This document shows, in pieces, positions 43,789-55,670 of a stretch of 64,000 nt of DNA. The notes beneath the pieces were generated by a model. It was not told where the DNA came from. It saw only the letters and a list, made by a program, of their open reading frames with translations, and did not search any database. Position 1 is the stretch's first letter, and every line of letters begins with the position of its first letter. The position numbers and the translations under genes were made by a program. The stretch spans positions 2,168,501-2,232,500 of the forward strand of contig JAZGTH010000020.1 in NCBI GenBank assembly GCA_036877525.1, read 5' to 3'. The DNA comes from Chromobotia macracanthus (Eukaryota; Chordata; Actinopteri; Cypriniformes; Botiidae).

Positions 43789-44714
43789 ACAAACACACAC
43801 ATTCACTCACACACTCTCTCACACACACACTCTCACACATTTACTCACACACACACTCTCTCACACACACACACTCACACATTCACTCACACACACACTC
43901 TCACACACACACTCTCTCTCACACACACTCTCACACATTCACTCACACACACTCTCTCACACACACACTCTCACACACTCTCTCACACACTCTCTCACAC
44001 ACACACTCTCTCACACACACACATTCACTCACACACTCTCTCACACACACACTCTCACACACTCACTCACACACACACTCTCACACACACACTCTCACAC
44101 ATTCACTCACACACACTCTCTCACACACTCTCTCACACACACTCACACACTCTCACACACACTCTCACACACACACACACACACACTCTCTCACACACCA
44201 CACACTCTCACACACACACTCTCACACACACTCTCTCACACACACACTCTCACACATCACACACACACTCTCACACACACACTCTCTCACACACACTCAC
44301 ACACACTCTCACACACTCTCACACACACACACTCTCACACACACACTCTCACACACACACTCTCACACACACACACTCTCACACATTCACTCACACACAC
44401 ACTCTCTCACACACACACTCTCTCACACACACACACTCTCACACACTCACTCACACACACACACTCTCACACACTCACTCACACACACTCTCACACACAC
44501 TCTCACACACACACTCTCACACACACACACTCTCTCACACACACTCTCTCACACACACACTCTCACACATTCGCTCACACACACACACTCTCACACACTC
44601 ACTCACACACACACTCTCACACACACTCTCACACACACACTCACACTCACACACACTCTCACACACACACTCTCACACACACTCTCACACACACTCTCAC
44701 ACACACACACACTC
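43789..44714. repeat. Long CA/CT satellite (about 925 bases, nearly G-free)
   Basis: The tract alternates (CA)n with (CT)n, mostly as CACACACTCTCTCACACACA blocks. The marker CACACATTCACTCAC recurs about eight times at irregular spacing, indicating higher-order duplication. The + strand holds almost no G (one seen, about 44573), so all three + frames are open or nearly so. The 372- and 375-codon S/H/T/L ORFs and the minus-strand VCV ORF are artefacts. A tract this size may be under- or over-assembled. Confidence 0.97.
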
Positions 44715-47389
44715 CACTTCTGCTCCAGACTCTCCTTCAAGATTAATTCAGACTCCAGCTGTGATCTCAGCTCAGTGCCTTGTCTGTTTTCTCCCCATTT
44801 CAGTTCCTTTTTCAAACATTTCTTTCACCGTCTCAAACTCCCCCATGGTGTCCTCTAGATCAGGAACACATTGATGTGTGTGTGGGGTATCTGGGTCAGG
44901 ACTGAGGTCTTGTCCCAGTGGAGCTGGAAAAAGAACAAACCGTGTCTCCTTTACCTCATCCTGTAATTCCTGAATTCACACGCACTTGCTCTCAGACTTT
45001 ATCCAGTACTGGATGGATCTGGTGAATACAGTGTGGCATAGTTTATATTTTTGTTTTTATGTAATAAAACAGTCTGCTACTTCACTTCACTTCTCTTTCT
45101 GCTAATCTCTTCTGTTATTTTTAGGTTGGACATAATGGAAGCAATCGTGTGCCATTTATTCAAAAAACACTTCATTCAATTTAGCGAGCCATTAGATTGA
45201 ATCAAACAGATAACTCATGAGCTTAAGACCAATTTGTGAGTCTCTTATTCAATTTATTTAAAAGAACCACTTGATAAGTGTGAACACTTTAGAAAGACGT
45301 GTTGTTGGTTTATTGTTGTTGTATTGTTCTGGGTCTTCCGGTCTCACTCATCAAACTCACTTCAGTCTACAAACTCGCTTCTCAGCTAAAGCTTCAAAAT
45401 GGCATTTATTTAGCAGTGGGGCTGTAGCACCACCATGTTACAGTGGAACAGGAAACACCGTCAGAGTATGCTAGTACAGTGCTCTAGGTAACTAGTTAAC
45501 TAGTTCTCAATATAGATCCACTTATAGATCCTTTGAATTTAACATCCCCTGCGCCAATTACAAAAATTAACCATGGTTTATTGGTTATTATTATCCTCCA
45601 AAACAAACATGGTTACTAGACTTTTACTATAAGAAATGAATGGTTAATTTGTGTAAGGGGACTGAATTTACAATATTTTGCATGTCAATACATGATCGTT
45701 TTTCATAGTGTGGGTCGAGACTGCTCGGAGGAAGAGCTATTGACTTGAACCAGCCAGGGTTTTTAACAGAATCGTCCTTGTGAATGAAATGATGAGGCAA
45801 GCGATGGATTTAGGCCGTGCAATTTCCTCTTCCCGGCTGTGGAGCCAGCTGAGAAGACAGGCAGGTAATCTTGGCTCAGGATGGAAGAGTTGGACCAGGA
45901 TGAAAGAAAGACCTCAGCTGAGAAGAGAGAGGGAATTAGGCTGTACCACAGGGGGGCTCCTGGATCATGATGGCTGAAGAACATGAAGTGAAGACCTCTG
46001 TCATGGGAGCAAGTGAAATGAGAAGACTTTATTGAGAAGAAGCTGACATAATCTTACTTGGATGTTTATGAAGGCTTCAGAACCCCGTGGTGATTTCCAG
46101 TGCTTTCTGAATCATTTTTCCGTCTTGGTATTCACTGATAAAAGTAGACATGAACCATTTGAGGTGCAATATCTATTACAGATCCATTTAGTACTGGTTG
46201 TAGACCTTCAAAAAGTCAATGTGGTATGACTGAAAAAACTTCTGAAAAGGCTAAACAATCACAACCCTAATCCTAAAATATGACTGGACGATAAGGCCCT
46301 AAACTCCTTTTCATTGTATATCAAATCTCATGTTAGCGCAGCCACAGTTTTCAGCGAGAGTTTTGTATTATTGATGTGTGAGCTACATTTTTAAAGTAAC
46401 TATAATGAGGGTCATTTTGTTGTCAAAACATCTGTGTGGCAAGCGGCATTGTTTTCCACAGCAGTGAGTCAATGTAATTTATCTTCTTGTTCTTTATTTC
46501 TTTGATTAGGACAAGTCTTAGGAGGGCCCATTTATTGAGTGCTGTGTGATTTGCTGACAGAAGTTTGATGGACTCTGGTCACAACACTTGCTGAATGAGA
46601 AGATGACCAGCTGTAAGAGAAGAGCCACCAAATAAAGCTGATCACCCAAACTTTCATATTAAATTAAATGTACAGCTTAGGAAACTGTGTCTCATCATAT
46701 CACTGAATATAAAGAGCAGCATACTGTATCACAATGTCAAAATACATAAGAAACACAACAGATGATGCAAGTTAAGCTCTATAAAGATCATCTTTGCCAT
46801 CGATTACCATTAGAAAATAATTTTGCGCTGCGACAACTAGTCGATAAACACTGACAACGAAAATGATTGACAATGAATTTCATCATTGATTAGCTGAATA
46901 TGTGCGCTGAGCTGTGGACAACTTCCCTCAGTGATGTCACAGTACAGTAATGGAAAACACATTTGTATGATTAAAAGGCATTTGAGAAATGGCAGCGACC
47001 AAAGAGTGACTGAAATAAACTTGACTGAAAAAGAGAACTGAAAAATTACATTTGTGCGCTGACACGTTTCTTTACTGTACTGCTAAAAACACTCTTTTTT
47101 GACTGCTTCTGAAACACTAACTGTTACTTGTTGGGATATATTGAAATGAAATATTTTGATTGTTTCTGATTAAAGACCTGTCTTGTCTTCAGGTAGTACA
47201 AGTGCTCTTTAGAGAGAATCAAGTGTACTTTTGTGAAATAAAAAAAGGTTACAATGTTACTCGCTTTTAGGAGGGCATATGCAAAATCCTTACAAAAAAG
47301 GACGGTGAAAAACATCTTTTTAAGTGTTACTGATGATTTCAGATTGGTAATCTGTGACTTGCTGTCGATAAAGAATACAGCATCATGCG
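44715..47389. other. Intergenic sequence, no gene seen
   Basis: Unique-looking sequence. 45770-45990 is less AT-rich with ORFs on both strands (73 and 65 codons) that have no domain. No RNA gene or repeat recognised. Confidence 0.4.
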
Positions 47390-47600
47390 TCTGGATTTTT
47401 CTCACAGCAGGTTTCTAAGAGAAGCTTGAGGGTAAACGATTGAGATGCTATTAAATCCAGGGTTTGGGGGGTATAGGAAAGTCCTGCTGGTATTTGACCT
47501 GATAAATTGCTGACAATTGCTGCTATTAATTGAAGCAGCGATCTCATATTGAACCATAAAGGGCAGCATTATCTTCCCCCGGTGGAAGGTTTGTTTCATT
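47390..47600. promoter_or_regulatory. Candidate conserved non-coding island
   Basis: Repeat-free sequence with a cluster of SOX-like and homeodomain-like cores: TTGCTGACAATTGCTGC, TATTAATTGAAGCAGC, ATATTGAACCATAAAGGG. The density and complexity resemble vertebrate enhancers. Conservation untested. Confidence 0.2.
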
Positions 47601-50600
47601 ACTTTTATGTGTTCAATGTGTTCTTGCCCTGAGGTATATTTTAGGTAATTGGGTGTATATTGTACTCCATTTTCCCCTTGAGTTCTGCACCCTAAACTTT
47701 TACATTATGAAAGTCCATCATAACTTTTGCAAACTTGGGTGCAGAATATAACTAAAATTGATTCAGTCAGAATAAGAATAAATTGAAATACCATTATATA
47801 AATACTTAACCAAACCCAGTAAATCTTTTCCCTGTGATTTATGGTGCAGACTGGTCAGGGTTTGACACCTAAAATCACCATCATGTGTGCGGACTGCTAG
47901 AAAAGGCACAGCCCCCCACTCTGGGCTACAGAGACCTCCAGTTATGAAGCAAACTTCAGCCCTATAGACCCCCGACTGGCTGCAGGGATCAGGTATATAA
48001 TGAGGCTGTAGCCACAGGGGCTAGCAAAACGTGAGGAAAAGAACATTCTGAAGTTTGAGGAACTGAGATAGACCTCCAAACGCAGTTTTAACAAGCCACG
48101 CGGAAGAACAGTTAGTGTAGGAGCTACAGAAGAGAAATGACTGTGAAGAAACTTTGTCTGATTGTTCTGCTTCCTGTAGTTTGCTCAGCAGTTGCATCAT
48201 CATCATTCACCCATGATGAAAAAACACCAAAATCACCAAAAAAGCAGAGAGGCAGAGTACAGAGTCAAGCTTATACACACACAGCGTAAATTCACCCTAA
48301 AGGATGAAATCAAAATCAAATGTTTGTGATGTTTAGTCCATGCATATTTGTCCAATCAAATCACGGTTCACGGACACACCCTTTGACGCACCTTGCCCTA
48401 ACATTCGATTTCAGTAGGAAATTCAACTGTTCTCATTAAACTGTACACGGTCTGGTCTAGATAAAGGGACAGCCAGTAAATGTCAAAAGCAATTGGTTAG
48501 CAGGTTAACTTTCACTGCAACACTGTTATTTAAACAACCCCTGGTGTTCCACAATTATCACTATTAAAACACGTGTTTTGTCTGACCAGTTTTGCAAGAA
48601 ACATCACAGTACCAGTTGGGGTTACGATACAACAGTGAAATGAGACAAAGCTGGCAGTGTGGAGCTGGTGGGTAAAGCCCACCCACGAGATCTTTAACTG
48701 TGTAAAATGTCTTGAGCATTGCCAGAGAGTTGCTGAACTGGACCACAGCAAATGCAGAAAAACTAACTGGTTGAAACATACTCTATCTAGCTCTTTATGA
48801 AAAAATATGACAAGAATGATTGGAAAACTTGTTCTTAACAGGCCGTAATAAATGTATTGCCTCACAAGTTACTCATGAAATAGAGTTTCATATTAAGCTT
48901 TCTAAGGCGGATATCTCTGCTTTAAGAAAAGCACAGAACCAGCTTTTTTTCTATTCCCCTGCCCTTTTCTGACCATAATGAGGATGAAGTGTTACTATGG
49001 CAACCCAAGTACTCAGGTACAATTTATCTTTGTGAGGCCCAGTTGTAGCAAAGCACTGTAAAGGTTTCTGTACAAGGAAAAGGGGAATCGGAGGTTTGAT
49101 GGAAAAAAGAAAAAAGTGACGCTTATATGGATGAAAATTCAATTCATTTGCTGCTAATCACAATCCAAAAAGCATCATCTTTTTTCTCCTGCACTACAAG
49201 AGAAACCTCGCTGCTCGCCGAGTTTGTGTTAATGAGCTAAAACTGCTGGTTTCAAATCTATCAGTTATTTGTCTTCACTGCGCAGCTAAAGATCAGAAAC
49301 TGATTATGCATCCAATATTGTAATTCTCCAAAAACACAGCAAAGACTGATTGCATATTTACATATATTACATTTAAATATTTATATAATAAACACTTGTG
49401 GTCATATGCAAATGTTTATGAACTAATCTGCATTTCCATTTATGATGTCACAATCCCTTTTTGGCAACTGCTTTCCTCCAATCAGCTTGCTTCACCGTAT
49501 GCAACACCTGCTTTATCACCATACAATCATTCCCACTGGATGAAAGCCAGTGCCGCTCTGCTTTTGATCATTTCTGGAATATCCTGCTCCACTTGGAAAT
49601 AATTTTGAATAGAGAAGTAAAACAGGTCACAAATGTCACTTTGTGTTGACTTTCAAAAGTTTTGTGCCCGAATTCCATTTTGCATGATTACCTTAAATTC
49701 AGTCCCAGCCGACAGTACACTATCCAGCCGTCCTCTGATTTGTGACTTGTGACAGGAGCAGATGAATAATGAACCGTGTTTGATATGGTGCCACTGAACC
49801 CTTCCCAGTCGTTCCTCTGGTTCTGCTGTGCATGCAGGTCAGGTTGTCACAATACGTTATTGTAATTTGAGTTTAGCTCCGAACCCATGGGGAGGGAGTC
49901 TGCTGCCTCTCTGGAGAATTGCAGGAAGTCTTTATATGGCTAGAGGACACAAAAGAGCAGTGAGGATGGAGTGAGTGAAGGAGAGCATGCATGGTTCATG
50001 TCAGATGACCTCTGAGGTTCCTCTGGCCTCATACCTCGACAGATGTGTCCGGTCTCCAGACGAGGCTCTGGCTAACAGCCAGGTCTGTTAAACCTGGAGA
50101 AAGAAAATGTTTGTTGTTGTAAGGTCATTTTTACTTTACCGGCAGTAACAAAGACAAAACCTATATTTTTAAAAGAAGAAAATTGATAAAACAATCCAGT
50201 TGGAAAATGGCCCATTTAAAAATGATAAACACAAATGAACTAAACCAATTTGCTAGCAGCTTAAATTAGCTCACTAAAACATAGAGAAATTAATCAGCCA
50301 TAACAATATGTTCAATTAATGTTTATTTATGTTTATGTTGCCTAAACATTATTATTGTATGTGTGCATGTAATATCCAATAACAGTCTCTGAAACCTGCA
50401 ACAGTGCTTCACATAAGGAATTAACAGCAGAAGAATTCACAGCTTTCAGAAATAAGCGCTTCAGTATCCACACAAGCTAAATGTTTCAGACAGTTTTCAC
50501 ACTGTATTTTGTTAATAAATCACTGGCAGCATTGTTGATAAATCTTGTTTGTTTCTTGTTAATGTTTACACGTTTTTTAAATGTTTCACATATTTCTGTT

Positions 50601-50839
50601 TAGTCAGAGTAAAATGTATATATGATGTAAATGAATGTGACAAAACAAAATATTTCTTACATTTAAATTACTTTTGTCAAATAAAACATCTAGTATAATA
50701 TGTACTTTTACAATTTGATTAGGAAATACTGTATATGGTTCATTGACCAGTGAAGATAACAGCCAAATGTTTGTTTTCAGTGTTTCTTCTACGCTTTACC
50801 ACTGAGCTTGTCTCTATGAAATGAGCATTCACTTTTGTA
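47601..50839. other. Intergenic sequence, no gene seen
   Basis: Over 3 kb without a recognised repeat or gene. Minus ORFs at 48530-48865 and 48564-48779 overlap in different frames with no domain. 50300-50700 is strongly AT-rich. Confidence 0.4.
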
Positions 50840-51330
50840 GTAGAGGCCTCAAACCGCAGAATTAATTATGGTTTATTTCGAGAGCTGTGCTAATTAGAGA
50901 CGCAAAATGGAGCCACAGAAGTCTCTACAGATATATGATGCTCTTTCTGTCTTCTGAGTTCACGGAAATCTGAAAATATATGCATAAAAACGCGCCTGTT
51001 CAAATACACGCTGTGAGTTGTTCATAACTTATTATGCCGTGTGGGTTATCTGAGGCTATGCACTGAATATGCATCACCAGGCCCCTTTTTCTCAGAAGCT
51101 CGACACCTTCAGCTTCAGGCGCCCGAGACACAGTTTTTGCAGCCGTTTTGCAGCAAGAATGCTTCCCACACATTAGTTTAATTTGTTTACCAGCCTTTTC
51201 CCACATGAAGGCATTTAGCGCCATGCAAGCATTTAGCACTGCGAATGTGAACGACGTGAGGGAGGTACAGAATGATCCAGAAACAGCTTCAAACTGATCC
51301 AATTCTCATACGTAATGTGCTGGAAATGAC
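50840..51330. promoter_or_regulatory. Candidate conserved non-coding island with TAATTA cores
   Basis: 50855-50910 has GAATTAATTATGG, TTATTTCGAG and GCTAATTAGAGACGC, three homeodomain-type cores within 50 bases. 51170-51290 has TTAGTTTAATTTGTTTACC (FOX-like TGTTTAC) and repeated GCATTTAGC(G/A)C words. The segment has no repeats and is less AT-rich than its surroundings. A 100-codon minus ORF (51000-51302) without a known domain also lies here, and could reflect low stop density rather than coding. Confidence 0.28.
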
Positions 51331-53780
51331 AAGGAGTCAATAAATTGTGAAACATAGAGCAATGTCATAAATTAACATCTTGATACTGTTTTAGAGGACC
51401 TTATACCATACCTCACTCCCTTATGTTGTCAAATTAAATGCTCTCGAGATTGAAAAAGTCTCTCCCACTATAACACCACCTGCTTCTGTCTTGCAATATT
51501 AAACAGAAAATCAAGTTCTTGGCTGTGATGTCCCAACTTCCTGTTTCAACAGGAAATATGACAACACACAGGAAAGACAACCTCACTCTTTATGTCAGTT
51601 AGGGATCTGATTTGACCATAGGTATTAACCCTCTGTGCTTAACACATCCCATACCACACCATTTGTGTTACAAGCATGATGTACATCATGTCTTGTTTAG
51701 ACGAGGTGTGGTATTTGATCAGACTTCACCACTGTATGTGGTTAAAAAAATGATATTATAATTTTATCATATACCCTAGCTACAGTATAGCAACAGCCTG
51801 GAACCACTCACTCACATTTTCTTGATTGCATAAGGTTTAAATTTTATGGGACAGATGGTACTGTACATAAACTGTGACTGAACCCATCATTTGATTTGCA
51901 CAAATCTTTTAGTTTTGTAATCACCTGTTTTGGAGTGAACTACCCTGACTAGCCTGTGGCTATATTGCCCTTAGCGCAGAACAGATTTTGCCTCTGGCAA
52001 AGAACCTCTTTGCGCTCTACGTCAACAATAAAAATTAAACATGATCGTGAATGTTGCATAATTCATCTTGGAAAATAAACAGTTCCAATCCTGAATGCTG
52101 ATTGGTCAAATTGGCAACCCAGGGGTGATATATTCACAACTGTGGTGTAAAACACTTGTTCACCAAAAACTAACACTCACTGTGGGTTGTTACTTTTATA
52201 AATAACAAGAGCTATGCAAGTCAAGCAATGTGAGGGATACCACTATTTAAAAAAGCAATAAGGAACATTATATGGACATTTATAGGGACCTCTATAAAGA
52301 ACTCTATATTTACTATTGTAAATATAGGCACTCTGCTGTATATCTGAGGTTGCCCTTTATCTGTAATTACATACATAGCATGACCTCTCATACCCTACTG
52401 TCTAATTTTAGAAGCTAAAGTGAACATGGTAATGGGGCATGAGATACCACTGAACAATTCAACAATAGCTTGAAGACAACCGGAAGGTAGAAAAAGTAAG
52501 AAATTACCGGTTCTAATTATTTTTTCTTCAAAATCGATAACTTTGAGCTGGTAGCATAGCAGTGCCTGCGGTGTTTCTGAGAGTCAGAGAACAAGTGTTC
52601 AGTTCTTCAGCAGAAGTCATAACTGAGTGAGGTTAGGTCAGTAAGTCTGCTGGCGTTCACTCTCGAGCTTTATCTGTTATGCAGTGGGTGAACAAGAAAT
52701 ATAAATACCGACCTAAAATTCCCCAAAAATCCCAGAACTTAATAGTTCACCCAGGCTAACGTGTAAAGACATAAAAAACACATTAAGAACGTATAAAGAC
52801 TCATTATATCAAAGTAAAGATCTGGTCACAGAATAAAGTTTTATGAGATACCGTCAGAGAACTTTCGGTGCAGACTTCAAGACAACGTCGCCCACCATCA
52901 GAAATCAGGGTATTCATCATCTTAGTCATTCTGGAGAGATGTTAGCTGCTCCATTACTGTGCAATATCAACGTTTATATCCAGAGGTATGAATTTTGTAT
53001 GATGAATTCTGTCACTGTTATTAAATTTTAAAACCCCTGAAACTGTTGAGAAATCTGGCTGCTGAAAAACAAACCATCACTTGATTTTTTTTTCTAAAGT
53101 TGTCTCCATGGTACATGCCACTGTTTGATGTTTTAAAGGTAGGGCAGACAATTTCAGGAAGGCTAGCAACAGAAAGTTAGCTTTAAAAGCGTAATATCCC
53201 ACCCTCCTTTCAAAGAGCCATGACCCCTCCAACAGACACGATGCATATACATAGTTTAACAGGCAAGCAGGATATCTTTCTTTTGGACTGATTGCAATGA
53301 CTGGATGAACATTTTAGGATCCTATCCCATCACATTTTTTATTTGACTACACAAACTGCAGGACAGGATTCTAGACTGTCACTTACACACACATCCCGTA
53401 ATCAATTATAGAAACTTGTAAAGGCGATCTAAGGTAAGCTAAAACATTTTTAAAAATTGGTTTTTTTACACGAGTGGACAGGCATCCAGTTTGGGCAGCA
53501 CTGCCTCCTGTGCCCTCTGCTTTTATGCTAAAAGTAGTATGCATACTTAAAAGTTGTTTCAAGTATGAAAAGTCTTTTTCAACAGCCAAACTACATCAGC
53601 CGGGTCCCATGATGTCTGCCTGAAGTGGCTGCCATTATGCCTGATGATTATTCGGTCGTTTCAGTCTGATAGCACATTTGGAAACCAAGCATCAACATTC
53701 AACTCTCAAGTGCCAGATCATCAGGAAACCTTTTCGTGAGTCACTTTTGGTAGGAAGGTATCAGCTAAAAAACACAAATA
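51331..53780. other. Intergenic sequence with one small hairpin
   Basis: CTATATTTAC (52304-52313) and GTAAATATAG (52318-52327) form a perfect 10-bp hairpin with loop TATT. TGCTGATTGGTCAAATTG at 52098 echoes the 19303 word. No gene is supported. The 68-codon minus ORF at 53383 has no features. Confidence 0.45.
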
Positions 53781-54064
53781 TTAGGGCTGTGCTAAAATAT
53801 TGATACAGTTAACTATTTTTTTCCACGACAGTGTATCGATATTCCAGCCTATAGTATTGATACATTTTTAATTTAGTTTTCGTTTTTTTGTGGCATCTAC
53901 ATTGAAATGGAAGAGTTAATCTGTCTACCGAGTTCTCAGTATAATGTAACACATGTACCAGAATGTATTTACATTTTTGATTTTTTAAGTATTGCAATAC
54001 ATCATATCGGAACCCACATATCATGATACGTACCGTGAGGCTCTTGCCAATACACAGCCCTAAA
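53781..54064. repeat. 284-bp MITE with 11-bp perfect TIRs (TTAGGGCTGTG)
   Basis: TTAGGGCTGTG (53781-53791) and CACAGCCCTAA (54054-54064) are perfect inverted repeats. The interior carries many GATAC/GTATC words (TATTGATACAGTT, GTGTATCGATATT, CATGATACGTACC), the signature of a widely dispersed fish element read as GGGCTGTGTATTGGCAAGA. Flanks CACAAATA and AAAATATA share five of eight positions, compatible with an eroded 8-bp target duplication of hAT type, which I regard as unproven. Confidence 0.8.
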
Positions 54065-54930
54065 AAATATACATGTAAACTTAGACAGTGGCAGGAGTTG
54101 TTTAGAACAGGATGAAAGAGGCATGGTGCCTGAAGCAACCGTTTTTTACTGGGTCTCAATGGGTCAGAACACGCACTATGTTTGTCCTGTGGGGCATGGC
54201 AAGACTTTAGCAAAAGCCAGTTAAAGCCCAGCAGATGTTTTGGCTACGTGCCACACAACAAGAAGGCCAGATTCTGAACTCTGATGTGTATTTGGGCAAG
54301 GGCCAGTCTAAAGACAACCCTTTTAATTCATCTTCTGTTCTGGGTATATTTTTCAGCCATAAGAAATGCAGTAAAATTTGCTTCCTGTACACATATTAGC
54401 ATTTTGCAGGGCTTGTACTTTAGGCTGCATGTTTTGTCTTCAGAGTTCTCCGTGTAGCCAGGTGACTTCAGCAGCACAGTGCTGGTTTACACAGAAATAA
54501 GGTGAAACCAACTGAAATACACTCATTTAAACCAATTATATTAGCTCCTACACAAAAGACAGAAGAAAAGTAGTTAAATACTCTATAAAAAAGCCACAAA
54601 CAAAAAAACAAAAGTAACTTCTCTGACACTACTTACAGAGCAGCTAAACTCTACCGCACTGAACACACAAATGTATAAATATAAAAGCTACTCTTACAGC
54701 AGGAAAACAACACTGATTTGAAACAGCAGCATTACGGTCATTCATCTATACCGAAATGTTTTGCTGTAAAATTTCTGTGCAGTAACTGAAATGATTTACT
54801 GAATGTGTGACTTATGTGACAATGTGTGAATGTATATCAAAACATGTCATACACAACTAGAACCGTCAAATGAATTTAAATCAAGTTACTTTAATGTTAC
54901 ATTGACAATTAAAATGTATCAAATCGACTG
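54065..54930. other. Intergenic sequence, no gene seen
   Basis: The minus ORF 53809-54213 spans the MITE and is not a gene. Remaining sequence is unique and AT-rich. Confidence 0.45.
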
Positions 54931-55111
54931 GTAGTTACCTGGTAACCCAGCTTGTCCAAATTGGTTAGTCTAGTCTGTTTTGGTGGTCTTAGATCTAAGT
55001 TCTAACTCAGTCAGGTTGGAAGACCAGCTAGCTGACCATCAAAATTGCCTAAACACCTGCTTTGAGGTCTGGAAGACTAGCTTAAACTAAAACCAGCAAA
55101 CTACCTGGAAG
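54931..55111. repeat. Degenerate ACCAGCT-type dispersed repeat
   Basis: GGTAACCCAGCTTGTCCAAA, GGTTGGAAGACCAGCTAGCT and CTAAAACCAGCAAACTACCT show the ACCAGC(T)/GCTGGT words of the common fish gctggtctggctgggagaccagct repeat. A short related piece lies at 56555-56605 (GACCAGCTCAAACTATCTTA). Confidence 0.6.
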
Positions 55112-55440
55112 TCTGTCGTCCTCACAAGACACGTAATTTGCTTTTGTGATGCTGTTGCCCTGCTGTTTGGGTTGACTTTCTTAAATAAGCCACCACTTCA
55201 CAGAAGAAAGACGAGGCCTTTTAGCCTTGTCATCACACGGTGCGATGCACTCACGGGCAGACGTATCAACAAACAGCTCCCTGAACGTGATGGATGATGA
55301 CGAGATCTCCTGAGTTCTCTTGTGTGGCTGCGTGTAGTCAGCGCGGATTAAAACATTAATCAAATGAATGCTGGAGTGTCATAAGAGCCGGGGGAGCAGG
55401 ATTAAGTTCTCTAGGGAAGAAACAGAGTAATAAGCAGCTA
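55112..55440. other. Repeat-free sequence, possibly conserved
   Basis: High complexity and higher GC than neighbours, with TTAAAACATTAATCAAATG. A 60-codon minus ORF is unsupported. No other feature. Confidence 0.3.
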
Positions 55441-55670
55441 ACTGCAACGTTTACTGTGATTTGACGGATCTTTTTGATGGATTTCAGGACACCAAGCCTG
55501 AGATGGCAAGCCTATTCTCTGCATTTGCCCAACAGCAGCAAACCTCCATTGTTTATGTTTATGTGGTCGATCAACACTATGAATTCTCCTTCTGTGTGCC
55601 AATACAGAAGCACCACAACTTGCTAATGGCATCACAGAACCGGATTCATTGTCACTTATTTGATTAGCGT
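55441..55670. promoter_or_regulatory. Candidate conserved non-coding island with FOX/SOX cores
   Basis: CCATTGTTTATGTTTATGTG at 55547-55566 combines an ATTGTT SOX-like core with two TGTTTA/TGTTTAT FOX-like cores. The segment is repeat-free. A 68-codon + ORF (55461-55667), preceded by a chance TTTCAG, contains QQQQ but no recognisable domain. I prefer the non-coding reading. Confidence 0.22.

Noticed and set aside
43789..44714. CRISPR-like regular spacing in the satellite
   Set aside because: There are no unique spacers or constant repeats, and the genome is evidently eukaryotic. It is a microsatellite-derived array.
43740..44874. Two ORFs of 372 and 375 codons on the plus strand
   Set aside because: They translate a CA/CT satellite into S/H/T/L repeats in overlapping frames. 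Openness follows from the near-absence of G and TA words, not from coding.
53809..54213. 134-codon minus-strand ORF
   Set aside because: Most of it is the body of the 284-bp MITE.
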